From Thermoanaerobaculia bacterium (GTDB taxonomy: Bacteria; Acidobacteriota; Thermoanaerobaculia; Multivoradales; Multivoraceae), in the NCBI GenBank assembly GCA_022826745.1, contig JAJDUI010000006.1:1-64000 (forward strand): a DNA stretch of 64,000 nt, written 5' to 3'. Position numbers and translations under genes: made by a program. Shown here piece after piece: positions 33,110 through 42,481 of the stretch (position 1 is its first letter; each line of letters begins with the position of its first letter). The notes under the pieces are model-generated. The model was not told the DNA's origin and made no database searches. It worked only from the letters and a program-made list of their open reading frames with translations.

Positions 33110-33493
33110 CTAGGTTGAGTAGTCGAGATCGGCCGGGTGACAGTTCCGGTGGTCGGGCTCCGGATCGACCGGGAAGCGCCTCGCCCCGATCATCGTGCGG
33201 CCCAGGACCAGTGCCTTGGCAACGCGGTGCATCCCGTCCATCACTCGACCGTCCATGCCCAGGATGATCGGGTGTGCGAGGTCCGTCGCCTCGATCAGCG
33301 CCATGTGCTCGACGACGGACCGGACCGTCGGCCGGAAGTGGTCGCGATCGAACCAGTAGACCTGGTCGATCTCGGCGATGCTGGCCAGCGGGACCTCTTC
33401 GACGGGCAGGTCGGCGCTCAGCTCGATGAGCCGCTGGACATCCCAGGCCTTCTGGCCGTCCTCGTCGGGCATGAAGTGGTACTGACGCCGCAT
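33110..33493 (-). CDS. ParB/sulfiredoxin-like domain protein
   Basis: 127-residue cytosolic protein. The stretch VEEVPLASIAEID followed by HPIILGMDGRVMDGMHRVAKALVLG matches the ParB N-terminal/sulfiredoxin-like fold, with the G.HR nucleotide-binding signature as GMHR. No helix-turn-helix is present, so it is a stand-alone domain, not a chromosome-partition ParB. Such orphan domains can be nucleotide-dependent enzymes or remnants. No operon partner is seen. Confidence 0.65.
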   Translation of the reverse strand: MRRQYHFMPDEDGQKAWDVQRLIELSADLPVEEVPLASIAEIDQVYWFDRDHFRPTVRSVVEHMALIEATDLAHPIILGMDGRVMDGMHRVAKALVLGRTMIGARRFPVDPEPDHRNCHPADLDYST

Positions 33494-33521
33494 CGGCGCA
33501 GGCTAGCTGAACCGCCTGCCC

Positions 33522-33602
33522 ACTGGGTGCGCCGGCGCCCCCGCCGGCATGTAGCCGCGGGTCTTCTGACCCGCGGACAACACTGCGCCGCGAAGCGGCG
33601 AC
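33522..33602. repeat. interspersed palindromic repeat cluster between divergent genes
   Basis: Modules in order are ACTGGGTGCGCCGGCGCC (33531; the reverse complement of the 4489 unit), CGCGGGTCTTCTGACCCGCG (33556-33575) and CGCCGCGAAGCGGCG (33587-33601). The second and third also occur at 10786-10846 with one change. The cluster lies between divergent genes, so it is not simply a terminator. Confidence 0.65.
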
Positions 33603-33692
33603 CACATCGCCGCCCAACGTGCCTCGGACCGGGCGCGCTATGCTCGCGCCCTGGTCTTGACAGCTGGTTCGATGCCCGGAGAGGAGCTTGTG

Positions 33693-34160
33693 ATGTCGAA
33701 GTGGACCGTTCGGGCCTTGGTGTGTGCGCTGCTGTTGTGCGTGAGCGTCCCGGTGATGGCGGGAGACGACAAATCGGACGCCGAGTTGGGGCTGGTGGCC
33801 ATCAACGTGGCGGACCTCGAGCGGTCCGAGAAGTACTACGCCGAGGTCCTGGGGTTCACTCGTGCCTGGCAGTATCCGCCGGACTCGGACGATCCGATCG
33901 AGATCGGTCTGGTGGCCCCCGGCGGTGGTGCGGGCCTCGCCCTTGCGCATCTGAACGACGATCCGCTGCCTGAGGGCAAGGGACGCTACGGCCGGATCAT
34001 CGTCAACACGGCGAACGCCAAGGCGCTGGCCAAGCGGGCTGAGGCCGCCGGCTCGACGCTTCGTCACGTCACGATCCCCGGCGAGAATCCGCCGACGATC
34101 ATCTTCTTCCGCGACCCCGACGGCTACGAGATAGAGCTGTTCCAGGCGCCGTCGCAGTAG
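33693..34160 (+). CDS. exported VOC (glyoxalase/bleomycin-resistance-like) protein
   Basis: 155-residue vicinal-oxygen-chelate fold protein with a signal peptide (cleavage near VMAGDD, residue 24). VAINVADLERSEKYYAEVLGF opens the fold and FFRDPDGYEIELFQ closes it with the usual metal-binding glutamate. ATG 33693 with GAGAGGAG upstream opens the signal peptide; earlier starts do not. Family members include lactoylglutathione lyases and dioxygenases, but the reaction here is unknown and export is uncommon. Confidence 0.8.
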   Translation: MSKWTVRALVCALLLCVSVPVMAGDDKSDAELGLVAINVADLERSEKYYAEVLGFTRAWQYPPDSDDPIEIGLVAPGGGAGLALAHLNDDPLPEGKGRYGRIIVNTANAKALAKRAEAAGSTLRHVTIPGENPPTIIFFRDPDGYEIELFQAPSQ

Positions 34161-34188
34161 TGGCGGGCGAGCGCCCAGCCCTGATGGG

Positions 34189-34413
34189 TCAGGGGATCAA
34201 TCGGATCAAAGCGACCACCGCACCGATGATCACGCCGCCCTGAATCCAAAGAGTTCGGTACATGTCGGCACGGAGGGCTGCCAAGTCGGCGCGCACGGCT
34301 GCCAGGTCGGCGCGAATTACCAGGTCGCCGACTGCTTCGGCCATCGCTTCGTCGATCGCGCGGGCATGGGCGCAGGAGTGGTTGACGGGCATTGCTCCTC
34401 CGTCGGGGCGCAC
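34189..34413 (-). CDS. small coiled-coil protein with C-terminal membrane anchor
   Basis: 74-residue protein. An alanine/aspartate-rich heptad-like stretch with a repeated unit (IRADLAAVRADLAALRADM) is followed by a single membrane span (GGVIIGAVVALIRLIP) at the extreme C-terminus. It resembles short tail-anchored proteins of unknown function. It lies 20 bases downstream of the PLP decarboxylase on the same strand. No family is assigned with certainty. Confidence 0.5.
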   Translation of the reverse strand: MRPDGGAMPVNHSCAHARAIDEAMAEAVGDLVIRADLAAVRADLAALRADMYRTLWIQGGVIIGAVVALIRLIP

Positions 34414-34433
34414 GGCTACGCTAGCGCGGGTCC

Positions 34434-35882
34434 TCAGTCCCGTGCAAGCCTGTCGGGGCCCGCGCCGTCGGCCTGCAGTTCCCTGCCGATCTCCAGGACG
34501 CGGTCCAGGACCTGCATGACGTCGTCCTCGGTGGTGCGGGTGTTCAGGACGCAGAACCTCAGCGAGAACCGGTCGTCGAGCCGCGTCGAGGCGATCATCG
34601 CGAATCCCGACTGGACGATGCGGTCCTGGATCTGGCGGTTCAGGTCGTCGAGGCGTTCACTCGGAACGGGCGGTTCCGCGCCTGGGCCCCGGTAGCGAAA
34701 ACAGACCACGCCCAGACTCGACGGCGCGAGAAGCTCCAGTTCGTCCTCGCGTGCAATGCGATCCGCCGCCTTTGCGGCGATGCCGATCGCGCCGGCGATG
34801 GCTTGCCGGTGCGCTGCCAGGCCGTAGCGCTGGACCGACAGCCACACGCGAAGGGCCCGAAATGCGCGGGTGAGCTGGAGCCCGCGGTTGCAGAAGTTCA
34901 CCTGCTCGCTGCCGAGATCGGTGTCCTGCATGTAGTCGGGGAGGATGCGAAAGGCGGACTCCAGGCGGGTGACGTCGCGGGCCATGAGGCAGCCCGTCTC
35001 GTAGGGCTGCATGAGCCACTTGTGCGGGTCGAGAGTCACGCTGTCGGCCAGTTCGAGGCCCTGGAGCAGAGGTCTGGCCTCTGGATCGAGGACGGCGAAG
35101 CCGCCGTACGCGGCGTCGATGTGGTTCCAGAGGTCTTCCGCCCGCGCGATCCCCGCCAGCTCCACCAAAGGGTCGATGGCGCCGGTGTTCGTCGTGCCGG
35201 CACTCGCCACGAGGCAGAACGGTTCCAGACCCGCCTCGCGGTCTCGACGTACGGCTTCCAGTAGGGTCGCCGGAACGATCCGGAACTCGTCGTCGGTGGC
35301 CAGGACCCGTATCCGGGCCGGATCGATTCCGGCGATCCGGGCGGCGCGACCCACCGAGCCGTGGGCCTGGTCGGAGACGTAGACCACACCGCGCTGCGGG
35401 TTTCCGGCGGCCTCGCGCGCCGCGACGACGGCCAGCAGATTGGCGGCCGATCCGCCGCTCGTAAACAGGCCGCCTGCACCCTCCGGGTAGCCCAGCCAGT
35501 CGCGAAACCAGTCCGTGACCGTGAGTTCGATCTGGGAAGGTCCCGCGGACGCGAGCCAGGTCCCCTGGAAGACGTTGTACCCGCTGATCAGGAAGCTGGC
35601 CAGCACGGAGGCCCAGGAGGGGCTGGCGGGTACGAAGGCGAGAAAGCGCGGGTGGTCGATCCGCGCCGCGAGCGGCATCACGTCGCGAACCACGGTCTCG
35701 AGCAGCGGGTCGAGATCCCGGCCCTCCTCGGGAGGAGGTCCATCGAGCAACGCCTCGGTGACATCTCGCGGCGCCGTCTGGAACGCCTTGTCATCGCCAA
35801 GTTCGCTCAGGCGCTCGACGATGGCGTCCACGACCCGGTAGCCGGACCGGCGCATCTCCTCGCGATCTTCGAGGATGGACAT
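34434..35882 (-). CDS. PLP-dependent aromatic amino acid/group II decarboxylase
   Basis: 482-residue cytosolic enzyme of the group II pyridoxal-phosphate decarboxylases (aromatic-L-amino-acid, tyrosine or glutamate decarboxylases). The cofactor lysine is K288 in LDPHKW. The preceding HIDAAYGG holds the aspartate for the pyridine nitrogen, and FTSGGSAANLLAV binds the phosphate. It starts SILEDREEMRRSGYRVVDAI, as usual for the family. The substrate (Tyr, Trp, Phe or other) cannot be fixed by eye. A membrane-anchored small protein follows. Confidence 0.9.
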   Translation of the reverse strand: MSILEDREEMRRSGYRVVDAIVERLSELGDDKAFQTAPRDVTEALLDGPPPEEGRDLDPLLETVVRDVMPLAARIDHPRFLAFVPASPSWASVLASFLISGYNVFQGTWLASAGPSQIELTVTDWFRDWLGYPEGAGGLFTSGGSAANLLAVVAAREAAGNPQRGVVYVSDQAHGSVGRAARIAGIDPARIRVLATDDEFRIVPATLLEAVRRDREAGLEPFCLVASAGTTNTGAIDPLVELAGIARAEDLWNHIDAAYGGFAVLDPEARPLLQGLELADSVTLDPHKWLMQPYETGCLMARDVTRLESAFRILPDYMQDTDLGSEQVNFCNRGLQLTRAFRALRVWLSVQRYGLAAHRQAIAGAIGIAAKAADRIAREDELELLAPSSLGVVCFRYRGPGAEPPVPSERLDDLNRQIQDRIVQSGFAMIASTRLDDRFSLRFCVLNTRTTEDDVMQVLDRVLEIGRELQADGAGPDRLARD

Positions 35883-35939
35883 GCGTTGGTAAGTCGCCAG
35901 GTCCTCAGCGGGGCGCGAGTCTGACCTCGCCGCCAGCGA

Positions 35940-37373
35940 TCAGGTCTCGTTCTGCGACGTCAGCTCGATCTGCTTGTAGCCGCCTGCCCGCCGGAAGTGG
36001 AGGATCAGGTAGAGGAAGCCGAGCGCCATGAACACCGGTATCGCCGCGGTGATCTTCAGAGCCGTCTGGCCGCCGTGGAACGACGCGTCGCGCACCGCCT
36101 GCTCGTCCGCGGGCAGCTCGATGCTGAAGTCCTTGGCCTTTTCCATGACCGGGCCGGCCTTGGAGCCGTCGAGGCCCTGGACCGGGGCGAAGAACAGGAA
36201 GCTGTTCGTGCCTTGGGCCTTGTACTCCTCGTAGACGGCGGGGTGGTCTGTCTGCAGGTCATGCGAGGCGTGCCGGTCCTGCAGGTAGCCGATGCCCGGG
36301 CCGCCGAGCAATCCGGCCGAGAGCATGCCGACGCCTCCGACGGCGCCCAGCGTCAGGGCGCCGCCGCGCGGGAAGCGCTCCGAGACGACGGCCAGCATCG
36401 TCGGCCAGAAGAAGGCCTTGCCGGCGCCGTAGATCGTGGCGGCGATCATGACGGTCACCGCGCCGGCCAGGGAGCCTAGCGAGTAGAGGCCGATGGCCGC
36501 CACGGCAGAGCTGACGAAGAGCAGGCCCAGCGGGTTGATCCGGTGGACGATCGGCCCGGCGAAGAAGCGCAGGACGAACATCAGGATGGACGTGTAGAGC
36601 AGGATGAACAGCCCCTTGCCGCCGAGCACGGTGTCCATGATGTTGACGATCCAACTGTCCGTGCCGAGCTCGACGTAGCCGATGCAGACGTGGAGCACGA
36701 GCAGGAAGAGCAGCATGGGCGCCGCGAACTCCTTGACCATGTCGACGAACTTGACGCCGGCGGCGGCCGCCTCGGACGTGGGGAACTTCTCCTTCACCAT
36801 CATCAGGACGTAGATGAGGGTCGGAATGAGGTAGAGGGCGAGGACGATCTCCCAGCGCACGCGGCCGATGAGGCCGATGCCCAGCAGAGAGCCGCAGATC
36901 AGGCCGGCGGGCCAGCCGGCGTGCAGGATGTTCAGGTAGTGGGTCTTCTCCTTGCGGTACAGGGTCGCGACCAGCGGGTTGATGACCGCTTCGCAGATGC
37001 CGTTCGCGACCGCGAAGATGAACACGCCCCAGAACAGGCAGAAGTAGGCCCCGGCGCGGGCGAAGTCCGGGTTCGTGTCGATCGATCCGTTGTAGATGAC
37101 GGTGGCCGCGACGGCCACGACGACGGACAGCACGTGCAGGACGCCCGCGCCCATCAGGAACGGTTTGTAGCCGTAGCGGTCGAGGAAGGCGCTGGCCACG
37201 AGGATGACGAGTCCGAAGCCGACGAAACCGCCGCCGGTGATCTGTCCGAGTTCCGTCTGCGTGAAGCCGAACGCCGTGCCCCACTCCAGGAGGAGGCCGC
37301 CGCGGACCGCCGTGCCAAGGCCGGCAACCAGGATGGTGAGGAAGCTCGCGATCAGTAGCTTGGTCTTGTTCAT
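35940..37373 (-). CDS. MFS transporter (probable sugar or sugar-acid uptake)
   Basis: 477-residue, about twelve-span major-facilitator carrier. The loop 2-3 motif FLDRYGYKPFLMGAG is a version of the MFS A-motif. A large insert (about residues 375-425) lies between the last spans. It is the last gene of a three-gene operon with a Gfo/Idh/MocA oxidoreductase (35-base gap) and the DUF6807-heme fusion, which suggests that it imports the carbohydrate they process. Direction and substrate are inferred from context. Confidence 0.87.
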   Translation of the reverse strand: MNKTKLLIASFLTILVAGLGTAVRGGLLLEWGTAFGFTQTELGQITGGGFVGFGLVILVASAFLDRYGYKPFLMGAGVLHVLSVVVAVAATVIYNGSIDTNPDFARAGAYFCLFWGVFIFAVANGICEAVINPLVATLYRKEKTHYLNILHAGWPAGLICGSLLGIGLIGRVRWEIVLALYLIPTLIYVLMMVKEKFPTSEAAAAGVKFVDMVKEFAAPMLLFLLVLHVCIGYVELGTDSWIVNIMDTVLGGKGLFILLYTSILMFVLRFFAGPIVHRINPLGLLFVSSAVAAIGLYSLGSLAGAVTVMIAATIYGAGKAFFWPTMLAVVSERFPRGGALTLGAVGGVGMLSAGLLGGPGIGYLQDRHASHDLQTDHPAVYEEYKAQGTNSFLFFAPVQGLDGSKAGPVMEKAKDFSIELPADEQAVRDASFHGGQTALKITAAIPVFMALGFLYLILHFRRAGGYKQIELTSQNET

Positions 37374-37408
37374 TGGCCCTCCTGAAGCCGGGGTTATGGA
37401 GTCGGGTC

Positions 37409-38521
37409 CTACGTTCTAAGCGTGAAGCTGGGTAGCCGGACGATCTCGCCGCCGTTCAGGGCGGACTCGTGGGCGCAGATGCCGACGCAGGTCCAGTTGG
37501 CGCTGGTGACCGCGTTCGGCCAGGGGTCCCGGTCGTCTTGCAAAGCGCTTAGAAACTCGTGGACGAGATGCGGATGCGATCCGCCGTGGCCGCCGCCCTG
37601 GATGAAGGAGAGGTGCTCCGCGTCGTGGATCTCCTGGGGCAGGGTGAAGTGCCGGATCTCCTCCGGCAGCAGGTGCGCGTAGTCCGGCACCTCGATCTTC
37701 TCCGGGATCTCGTGTTCGGGCTTCTTCGCCGTGTGCAGCACGTGCGGCTCGTTCTCTATCAGGGTCCACTCGAAGCTCTTCTTCGTGCCGTAGACGTCGA
37801 AGCTCTCGCGGTACTGGCGGGCGACGTCGTAGAGGAAGCGCCAGATGTGGGCGGTCAGCTCACGGTCCTTGAACTTGATGTGGCAGGTCTCGACGGCGAA
37901 GCGGTTGCCGGACTTCTCGGCGATGTCGTTGCGGACGACGCCGGAGCCGAAGCAGCTCACGTACTCGGCCAGGCCGTCGACGAGCCCGAGGCACGGACTG
38001 ACGACGTGGGTCGCGTAGTGCATCGGGATCATCCGCTCCCAGTAGGAGGGCCAGCCGTCCATGTCCTGCGGATGCGAAGCGGCGAGGTGCTGGATGTCGC
38101 CGAGATCGCCTTTCTCGTACAGCTCCTTGATGAACAGGAACTCGCGGCTGTAGACGACCGTCTCGGCCATCATGTACCTGAGCCCGGTCTCCTCGACCTT
38201 CTCGACGATCTTGCGGCAGTCCTCGACGGTCGTCGCCATCGGCACGGTGCACATGACGTGCTTGCCGGCGTCGAGAGCGGCGAGCGACATCCAGGCGTGG
38301 TCCGGAATCGGCGTGTTGATGTGGACGTAGTCGACGTCGGGGTCGGCGAGCACGTCGTCGTAGTCCGTGTAGCGCCGCTCGACCCCGAACTGGTCGCCGA
38401 CCTTGTCCAGTTCCGCTTCGTCGCGACGGCAGATCGCGTGAACGTTGGCGCCGGTGTAGGCCTGGTAGATGGGGATGAACTCGGCGCCGAAGCCGAGGCC
38501 GATCATCGCGACATTCGTCAT
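37409..38521 (-). CDS. Gfo/Idh/MocA family oxidoreductase
   Basis: 370-residue NAD(P)-dependent sugar or inositol dehydrogenase. The N-terminal Rossmann motif is MIGLGFGAEF. The family EKP-like position is replaced within AALDAGKHVMCTVPMATTVEDC (Val-Pro instead of Lys-Pro), which may affect catalysis. The C-terminal alpha/beta domain contains YATHVVSPCLGL, with a histidine in the expected active-site region. No signal peptide is present, so it is cytosolic. It lies 12 bases after the fusion protein gene and 35 bases before the transporter. Substrate unknown. Confidence 0.87.
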   Translation of the reverse strand: MTNVAMIGLGFGAEFIPIYQAYTGANVHAICRRDEAELDKVGDQFGVERRYTDYDDVLADPDVDYVHINTPIPDHAWMSLAALDAGKHVMCTVPMATTVEDCRKIVEKVEETGLRYMMAETVVYSREFLFIKELYEKGDLGDIQHLAASHPQDMDGWPSYWERMIPMHYATHVVSPCLGLVDGLAEYVSCFGSGVVRNDIAEKSGNRFAVETCHIKFKDRELTAHIWRFLYDVARQYRESFDVYGTKKSFEWTLIENEPHVLHTAKKPEHEIPEKIEVPDYAHLLPEEIRHFTLPQEIHDAEHLSFIQGGGHGGSHPHLVHEFLSALQDDRDPWPNAVTSANWTCVGICAHESALNGGEIVRLPSFTLRT

Positions 38522-38533
38522 CCGCCTCGATTC

Positions 38534-41500
38534 CTACGAGCCCTGTGAGCCCGCCTCTTCGGCGGTCATCAGATACGCGACCAGGTCGGCCACCTCGTCG
38601 TCTCCGTACCCATCAAGCAGCCCCTCCGGCATCATCGAGAGCGGGAAGTAGTCGAACGACTGGATGTCCGACTGCGGGATGACGACCTCGTCCTGACCGA
38701 CGACCCGGAGCGTCATGGAGCGGGGACTCTTGGTGGCCACGGTACCCGAGTAGGTGCGGCCGTCCCGGGTGGTCACCATCAGGGTCTGGTAGGCGTCCTG
38801 CATGTCGCCGCTCGGGTCGATGATGTTCGTCAGCAGGTAGTCCAGCTCCGTTCGATTGGAACCGGTGAGGTCGGGGCCGATGAGGCCGCCCTCGCCGAAC
38901 ATCTGGTGGCACACGCCGCAGAGCTCGCTGAACATCTGCTCGCCGTGGGCGGTGTCCGCCGCTCCGATCGCGTCGTCGTTCAGGATCGTCGTGTACTTCG
39001 CGATCGCCGCGGTCTTCTCGCTCGAGACCCGCGTGATGGGCCCCCAGACCTCGAGGAAGCCGCTGCCGACGACCCGGTGGAGCTGGCGGGCGACGTAGGC
39101 CGGCACATCGCGCCGCGGGACGCTTCCCTCCTTGATCGCGCCCATCAAGACCCGTCCGTAGATGGGGCGGGACGCGAGGGTCTGGACGGCGGCGAGCTTC
39201 TCGTCCGCGTTGAAGGAGTCGTAGCGCCCGAGCAGCATGAACCCGGTCTGCCAGCGGCCGTCGAACGCGGCGTAGGCGCGGAGCGCGGCGATCCGCAACT
39301 CGGGTTCGTCCAGCAGAGCCGGGAGCCGTTCGAAGAGGGCCTGGTGCTGCTGTTCGGCCAGGCCGCGGATGGCCCGCCGCCGAGCTTCGACCGGTGTGCT
39401 CTCGTCGTCGAGGTCGGCGAGGAACTGGCGCGCGACCTCGACGCCGCCGAACTGCTGCTCGACCTCGAGGGCGAGGTCGGCGACGTTGCGGTCGCGCCTC
39501 AGCCGGGCGTAGACCCGTTCCCAGTTCTCCGGCGGCTCGGCGAAGACGTGCCCCTCGAGTCCGGCGCGCATGCCCCGGAGCAGTGCCGGACGGGCCTCCG
39601 ACCGGTCGTCGAGCGAGGTGACGAGGAACTCGAGTTCGTCCGCGTCGACCGCGCGGCGCGCGATGTTCTCCGTGAGCATCGGGATCTGGGAGGTCCTGGC
39701 CAGTCGGAGCGCCCGCATCGGATCCTCCGGGACCAGGGGCTCGATGCCGAACCAGATCATCTTCGGGATGTTGTGGTCGTCGGCGTCGTCGCCCTTCAAC
39801 ACCAGGTGCTCGGCGATCGACCAGCGGACATCGTGCTCGACGCGCTGGAGGGCCGCCGCGAGGTACAGGCGGACGACTGGCGAGGTGTCCCGGTCCGCCA
39901 GCTCGATGAACTTCTCCGTTGCGGCAGTCGGGGCGTCGTGGTCTTCGGTCAGGAGCTGGATCGCCCAGGCGCGGACGTGCTGATCCTCGTCTTCCAGAGC
40001 CGTCATGAGTTCGTCGGACGTGAAGCCGCCGGTGACGTGGAGCGCCCACATCGCCCGCAGCCGCAGGTCGCCGTCCGGGTTCGACGCGAAGATCTCGCGC
40101 AGCGCGTCGTGGGCCGAGGCTTCGACCTCGCCCTTCGCCGCCCGGCCCTGCAGGACGACCCGGGCCCGGCGCGCGTGCCAGGCGCTCTTCGAGAGTTGCA
40201 GCTCGACGAGTTGCTCGTTCGACATCGACTTGACGTCGTCGTAGCGGCCCTCCCAGTTGTCCGCCAGGGACTGCTCGGGCGTGATGCGGAAGATACGTCC
40301 GGTCTCCTTGTGCTGGACGTCGTTGCCGCAGATGTCGGCGTCGTGCCAGTCGAGGACGTAGACGTCGCCGCCCGGTCCGATCTCCATGCTGAAGCCGACC
40401 CACTGCTTGTTGTTCGCGAGCAGGAAGTCCTCGCCGTGGTGGGCGACGAAGCTGGATCCCTTCGGTTCGAGTTCGTCGGTGAGCACCGCGTGCTCGTGGA
40501 TGTTCGCCATGAACAGCCGGCCGTGCTGCTCCTCGGGGAACGCGTCCGACAGGTAGACGCGGGCGCCGCCGTGCGCGGAGCGGTGCCGGTGATTGACGAT
40601 CGTGCGGATGTCGCCGTAGACGTAGGGGTTGAAATGGCTGCCGCCCTGGCGGTGGTAGATGCCGCCGGGGACGACGTGAAACAGGTGGGGGATCACGCAG
40701 GCGGTGATGAAGATCTGGCCCTTCGCGTCGTAGTCGATGCCCCAGGGGTTGCTGAAGCCGTGGGCCACGACCTCGAAGCGGTCCTTCGTCGGGTGGTAGC
40801 GCCAGACGCCGCCGTTGATGTCGACTCCGTCCGCTTCGAGCAGGTCCGCGGGGAACGGATCGTTGTGTCCGTAGATCGTCTCTTCGGGACCGGGCTTGCG
40901 GATCACCGAGGGCGTCGCGAAGCCTTCGAGACCGTAGAGCCAGCCGTCGGGCCCCCAGTGAAAGCTGTTGATCGTCTCGTGACGGTCGCGGATGCCCCAG
41001 CCGGTCAGCAGGATCTCGGCGTCGTCCATGTCGGCCACGTCGTCGCCGTCGCGGTCGGGGAGGTAGAGGAGGTGGGGCGGCGCCCCGACGAAGACGCCGT
41101 CGAAGCCGACCGCCAGCGCCGCCGGGAACGGGATGCCCTCGGCGAAGACCTTCCTGCTGTCGGCCGTGCCGTCGCGGTCCGTGTCCTCCAGGATCAGGAT
41201 CTTGCTGTCGCCGGAGCCGGAGAAGCCGCGGCCGCGGGTCTCGTAGTCGCGGTTCTCGGCGATCCACATGCGGCCGCGGTCGTCCCAGGCGAAGGCCATG
41301 GGCTGGGTGATCATGGGCTCCGAGGCCCAGGCGTTGACCTGGTAGCCGTCGCGCACGGTCATCGCCTCGACCGCCTCCTCCGGGGTCAGGAACTTCTCCT
41401 GCTTCGCCTCCTGCTGGGCGATGCCCCAGAGCGACGCCGTGGAGTACGTACCCTCGGCGGCGCCCGTGTAGCGTTGCCAGTCCTCCGTCAGTTCCAGGTC

Positions 41501-42481
41501 GTTCAGCTCGCCGGTGTAGACGATCAGGCGGTGGCGGATGACCTCGGTCGTGCCTTCCGGGATGTGCCAGTCGCCCATCCGCGACCGTGCCGGCCCCACG
41601 CCGAGCTGGCCGTCCACCCGCCACGTCTGGGGGTAGCCGGCGTTCATCGGATGGTCGAAGATCGCGACGTGGAGGAAGTCGTCTCGGCCTTCGACCTGCA
41701 TGCCGACGTCGACCCACATCGCGCGCTGGCCTTCGGCCTGGCGGTTGCGCTGCCGCGCCGCGTTGACCGCCTCGCCGGGAGTGTCCCTGGTCCACGGCAT
41801 GCGCAGGAACATGCCGCCGTAGGACATCTCGTTGATCGAGACGTCGCCACGGACCGCCTCGCCGGCCCATTCGAGGTCGAGGATGAAGCGGTCTTCCTCG
41901 GCCCGCATGGACCAGTTCTGGGTCTCCGTCATGAAGGCGTTGCCTTCGGCGTCCAGCATCCCGTAGACCGTCTGCCACTGCACCTCGGTCCCGGACTCCG
42001 TCACCACGGAGGCCGACTCGCGGCGCCAGTAGTCGCCGCCGGGGTTGTGGAAGTAGTCGCGGCCGACGGCGCGGGCGATGTCTTCCGGCTTGTCGCGGCG
42101 GTAGAACCACTGCCGGAGCGTGTCCTCGTCCATCGGCTCGCCGTTGACCCGGGTGAAGCCCCAGTAGAGACCGGTCTGGTGGGGGTGATGCCCCGGGCTG
42201 TACTCGGTCGCCAGACCCTTGCCGTCCGGAGCGACGATCGGGTGCAGGAAGGGCCGGTGTTCGGCGCCGGCGTTCTGGGTGACGATCGGTTCGTTCTCAC
42301 CTTCGCGGTAGATCGAGATCGAGCCGGTTTCTTCGTCCTGGACGGCTCGCAGCGGCACGGCTTGGGCCGCCTCCTCGGCGGCCGCTTCCCCGGCGCCCGT
42401 GCCCTGCGTACAGCCGGCGCTGAGCGCCGCCAGAACCAGTAGAACGATCGGTACCCATGCCGGCGTGTCCGGAACTCTCAT
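38534..42481 (-). CDS. DUF6807 - glucose/sorbosone-dehydrogenase-like - HEAT - heme fusion lipoprotein
   Basis: 1315-residue exported protein; the start at 42481 is chosen for the GGAGGAAGG site and a lipoprotein signal (ALSAGC). The order is: DUF6807/PmoA-like domain (about 40-360; HHPHQTGLYWGF, NEMSYGGMFLRMPW); a membrane-bound-dehydrogenase-like propeller (about 380-760; MAFAWDDRGRMWIAENRDYE, FHWGPDGWLYGLEG); HEAT-like helical repeats (about 790-1130); a C-terminal cytochrome domain with C-G-V-C-H and a PDLTGSNR loop. The last three parts form the PVC-type heme-binding CxxCH family; the added DUF6807 domain is noteworthy. Likely periplasmic oxidation of a sugar, passing electrons to the heme. 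It opens the operon with the oxidoreductase and the transporter. Confidence 0.85.
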   Translation of the reverse strand: MRVPDTPAWVPIVLLVLAALSAGCTQGTGAGEAAAEEAAQAVPLRAVQDEETGSISIYREGENEPIVTQNAGAEHRPFLHPIVAPDGKGLATEYSPGHHPHQTGLYWGFTRVNGEPMDEDTLRQWFYRRDKPEDIARAVGRDYFHNPGGDYWRRESASVVTESGTEVQWQTVYGMLDAEGNAFMTETQNWSMRAEEDRFILDLEWAGEAVRGDVSINEMSYGGMFLRMPWTRDTPGEAVNAARQRNRQAEGQRAMWVDVGMQVEGRDDFLHVAIFDHPMNAGYPQTWRVDGQLGVGPARSRMGDWHIPEGTTEVIRHRLIVYTGELNDLELTEDWQRYTGAAEGTYSTASLWGIAQQEAKQEKFLTPEEAVEAMTVRDGYQVNAWASEPMITQPMAFAWDDRGRMWIAENRDYETRGRGFSGSGDSKILILEDTDRDGTADSRKVFAEGIPFPAALAVGFDGVFVGAPPHLLYLPDRDGDDVADMDDAEILLTGWGIRDRHETINSFHWGPDGWLYGLEGFATPSVIRKPGPEETIYGHNDPFPADLLEADGVDINGGVWRYHPTKDRFEVVAHGFSNPWGIDYDAKGQIFITACVIPHLFHVVPGGIYHRQGGSHFNPYVYGDIRTIVNHRHRSAHGGARVYLSDAFPEEQHGRLFMANIHEHAVLTDELEPKGSSFVAHHGEDFLLANNKQWVGFSMEIGPGGDVYVLDWHDADICGNDVQHKETGRIFRITPEQSLADNWEGRYDDVKSMSNEQLVELQLSKSAWHARRARVVLQGRAAKGEVEASAHDALREIFASNPDGDLRLRAMWALHVTGGFTSDELMTALEDEDQHVRAWAIQLLTEDHDAPTAATEKFIELADRDTSPVVRLYLAAALQRVEHDVRWSIAEHLVLKGDDADDHNIPKMIWFGIEPLVPEDPMRALRLARTSQIPMLTENIARRAVDADELEFLVTSLDDRSEARPALLRGMRAGLEGHVFAEPPENWERVYARLRRDRNVADLALEVEQQFGGVEVARQFLADLDDESTPVEARRRAIRGLAEQQHQALFERLPALLDEPELRIAALRAYAAFDGRWQTGFMLLGRYDSFNADEKLAAVQTLASRPIYGRVLMGAIKEGSVPRRDVPAYVARQLHRVVGSGFLEVWGPITRVSSEKTAAIAKYTTILNDDAIGAADTAHGEQMFSELCGVCHQMFGEGGLIGPDLTGSNRTELDYLLTNIIDPSGDMQDAYQTLMVTTRDGRTYSGTVATKSPRSMTLRVVGQDEVVIPQSDIQSFDYFPLSMMPEGLLDGYGDDEVADLVAYLMTAEEAGSQGS

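Noticed and set aside
38906..42442. Long rightward open frame (1178 residues) opposite the DUF6807-heme gene
   Set aside because: It is low-complexity (Val, Arg, Asp and Gly rich) with no motifs, typical of antisense frames in GC-rich DNA; the leftward frame has clear domains and a ribosome-binding site.
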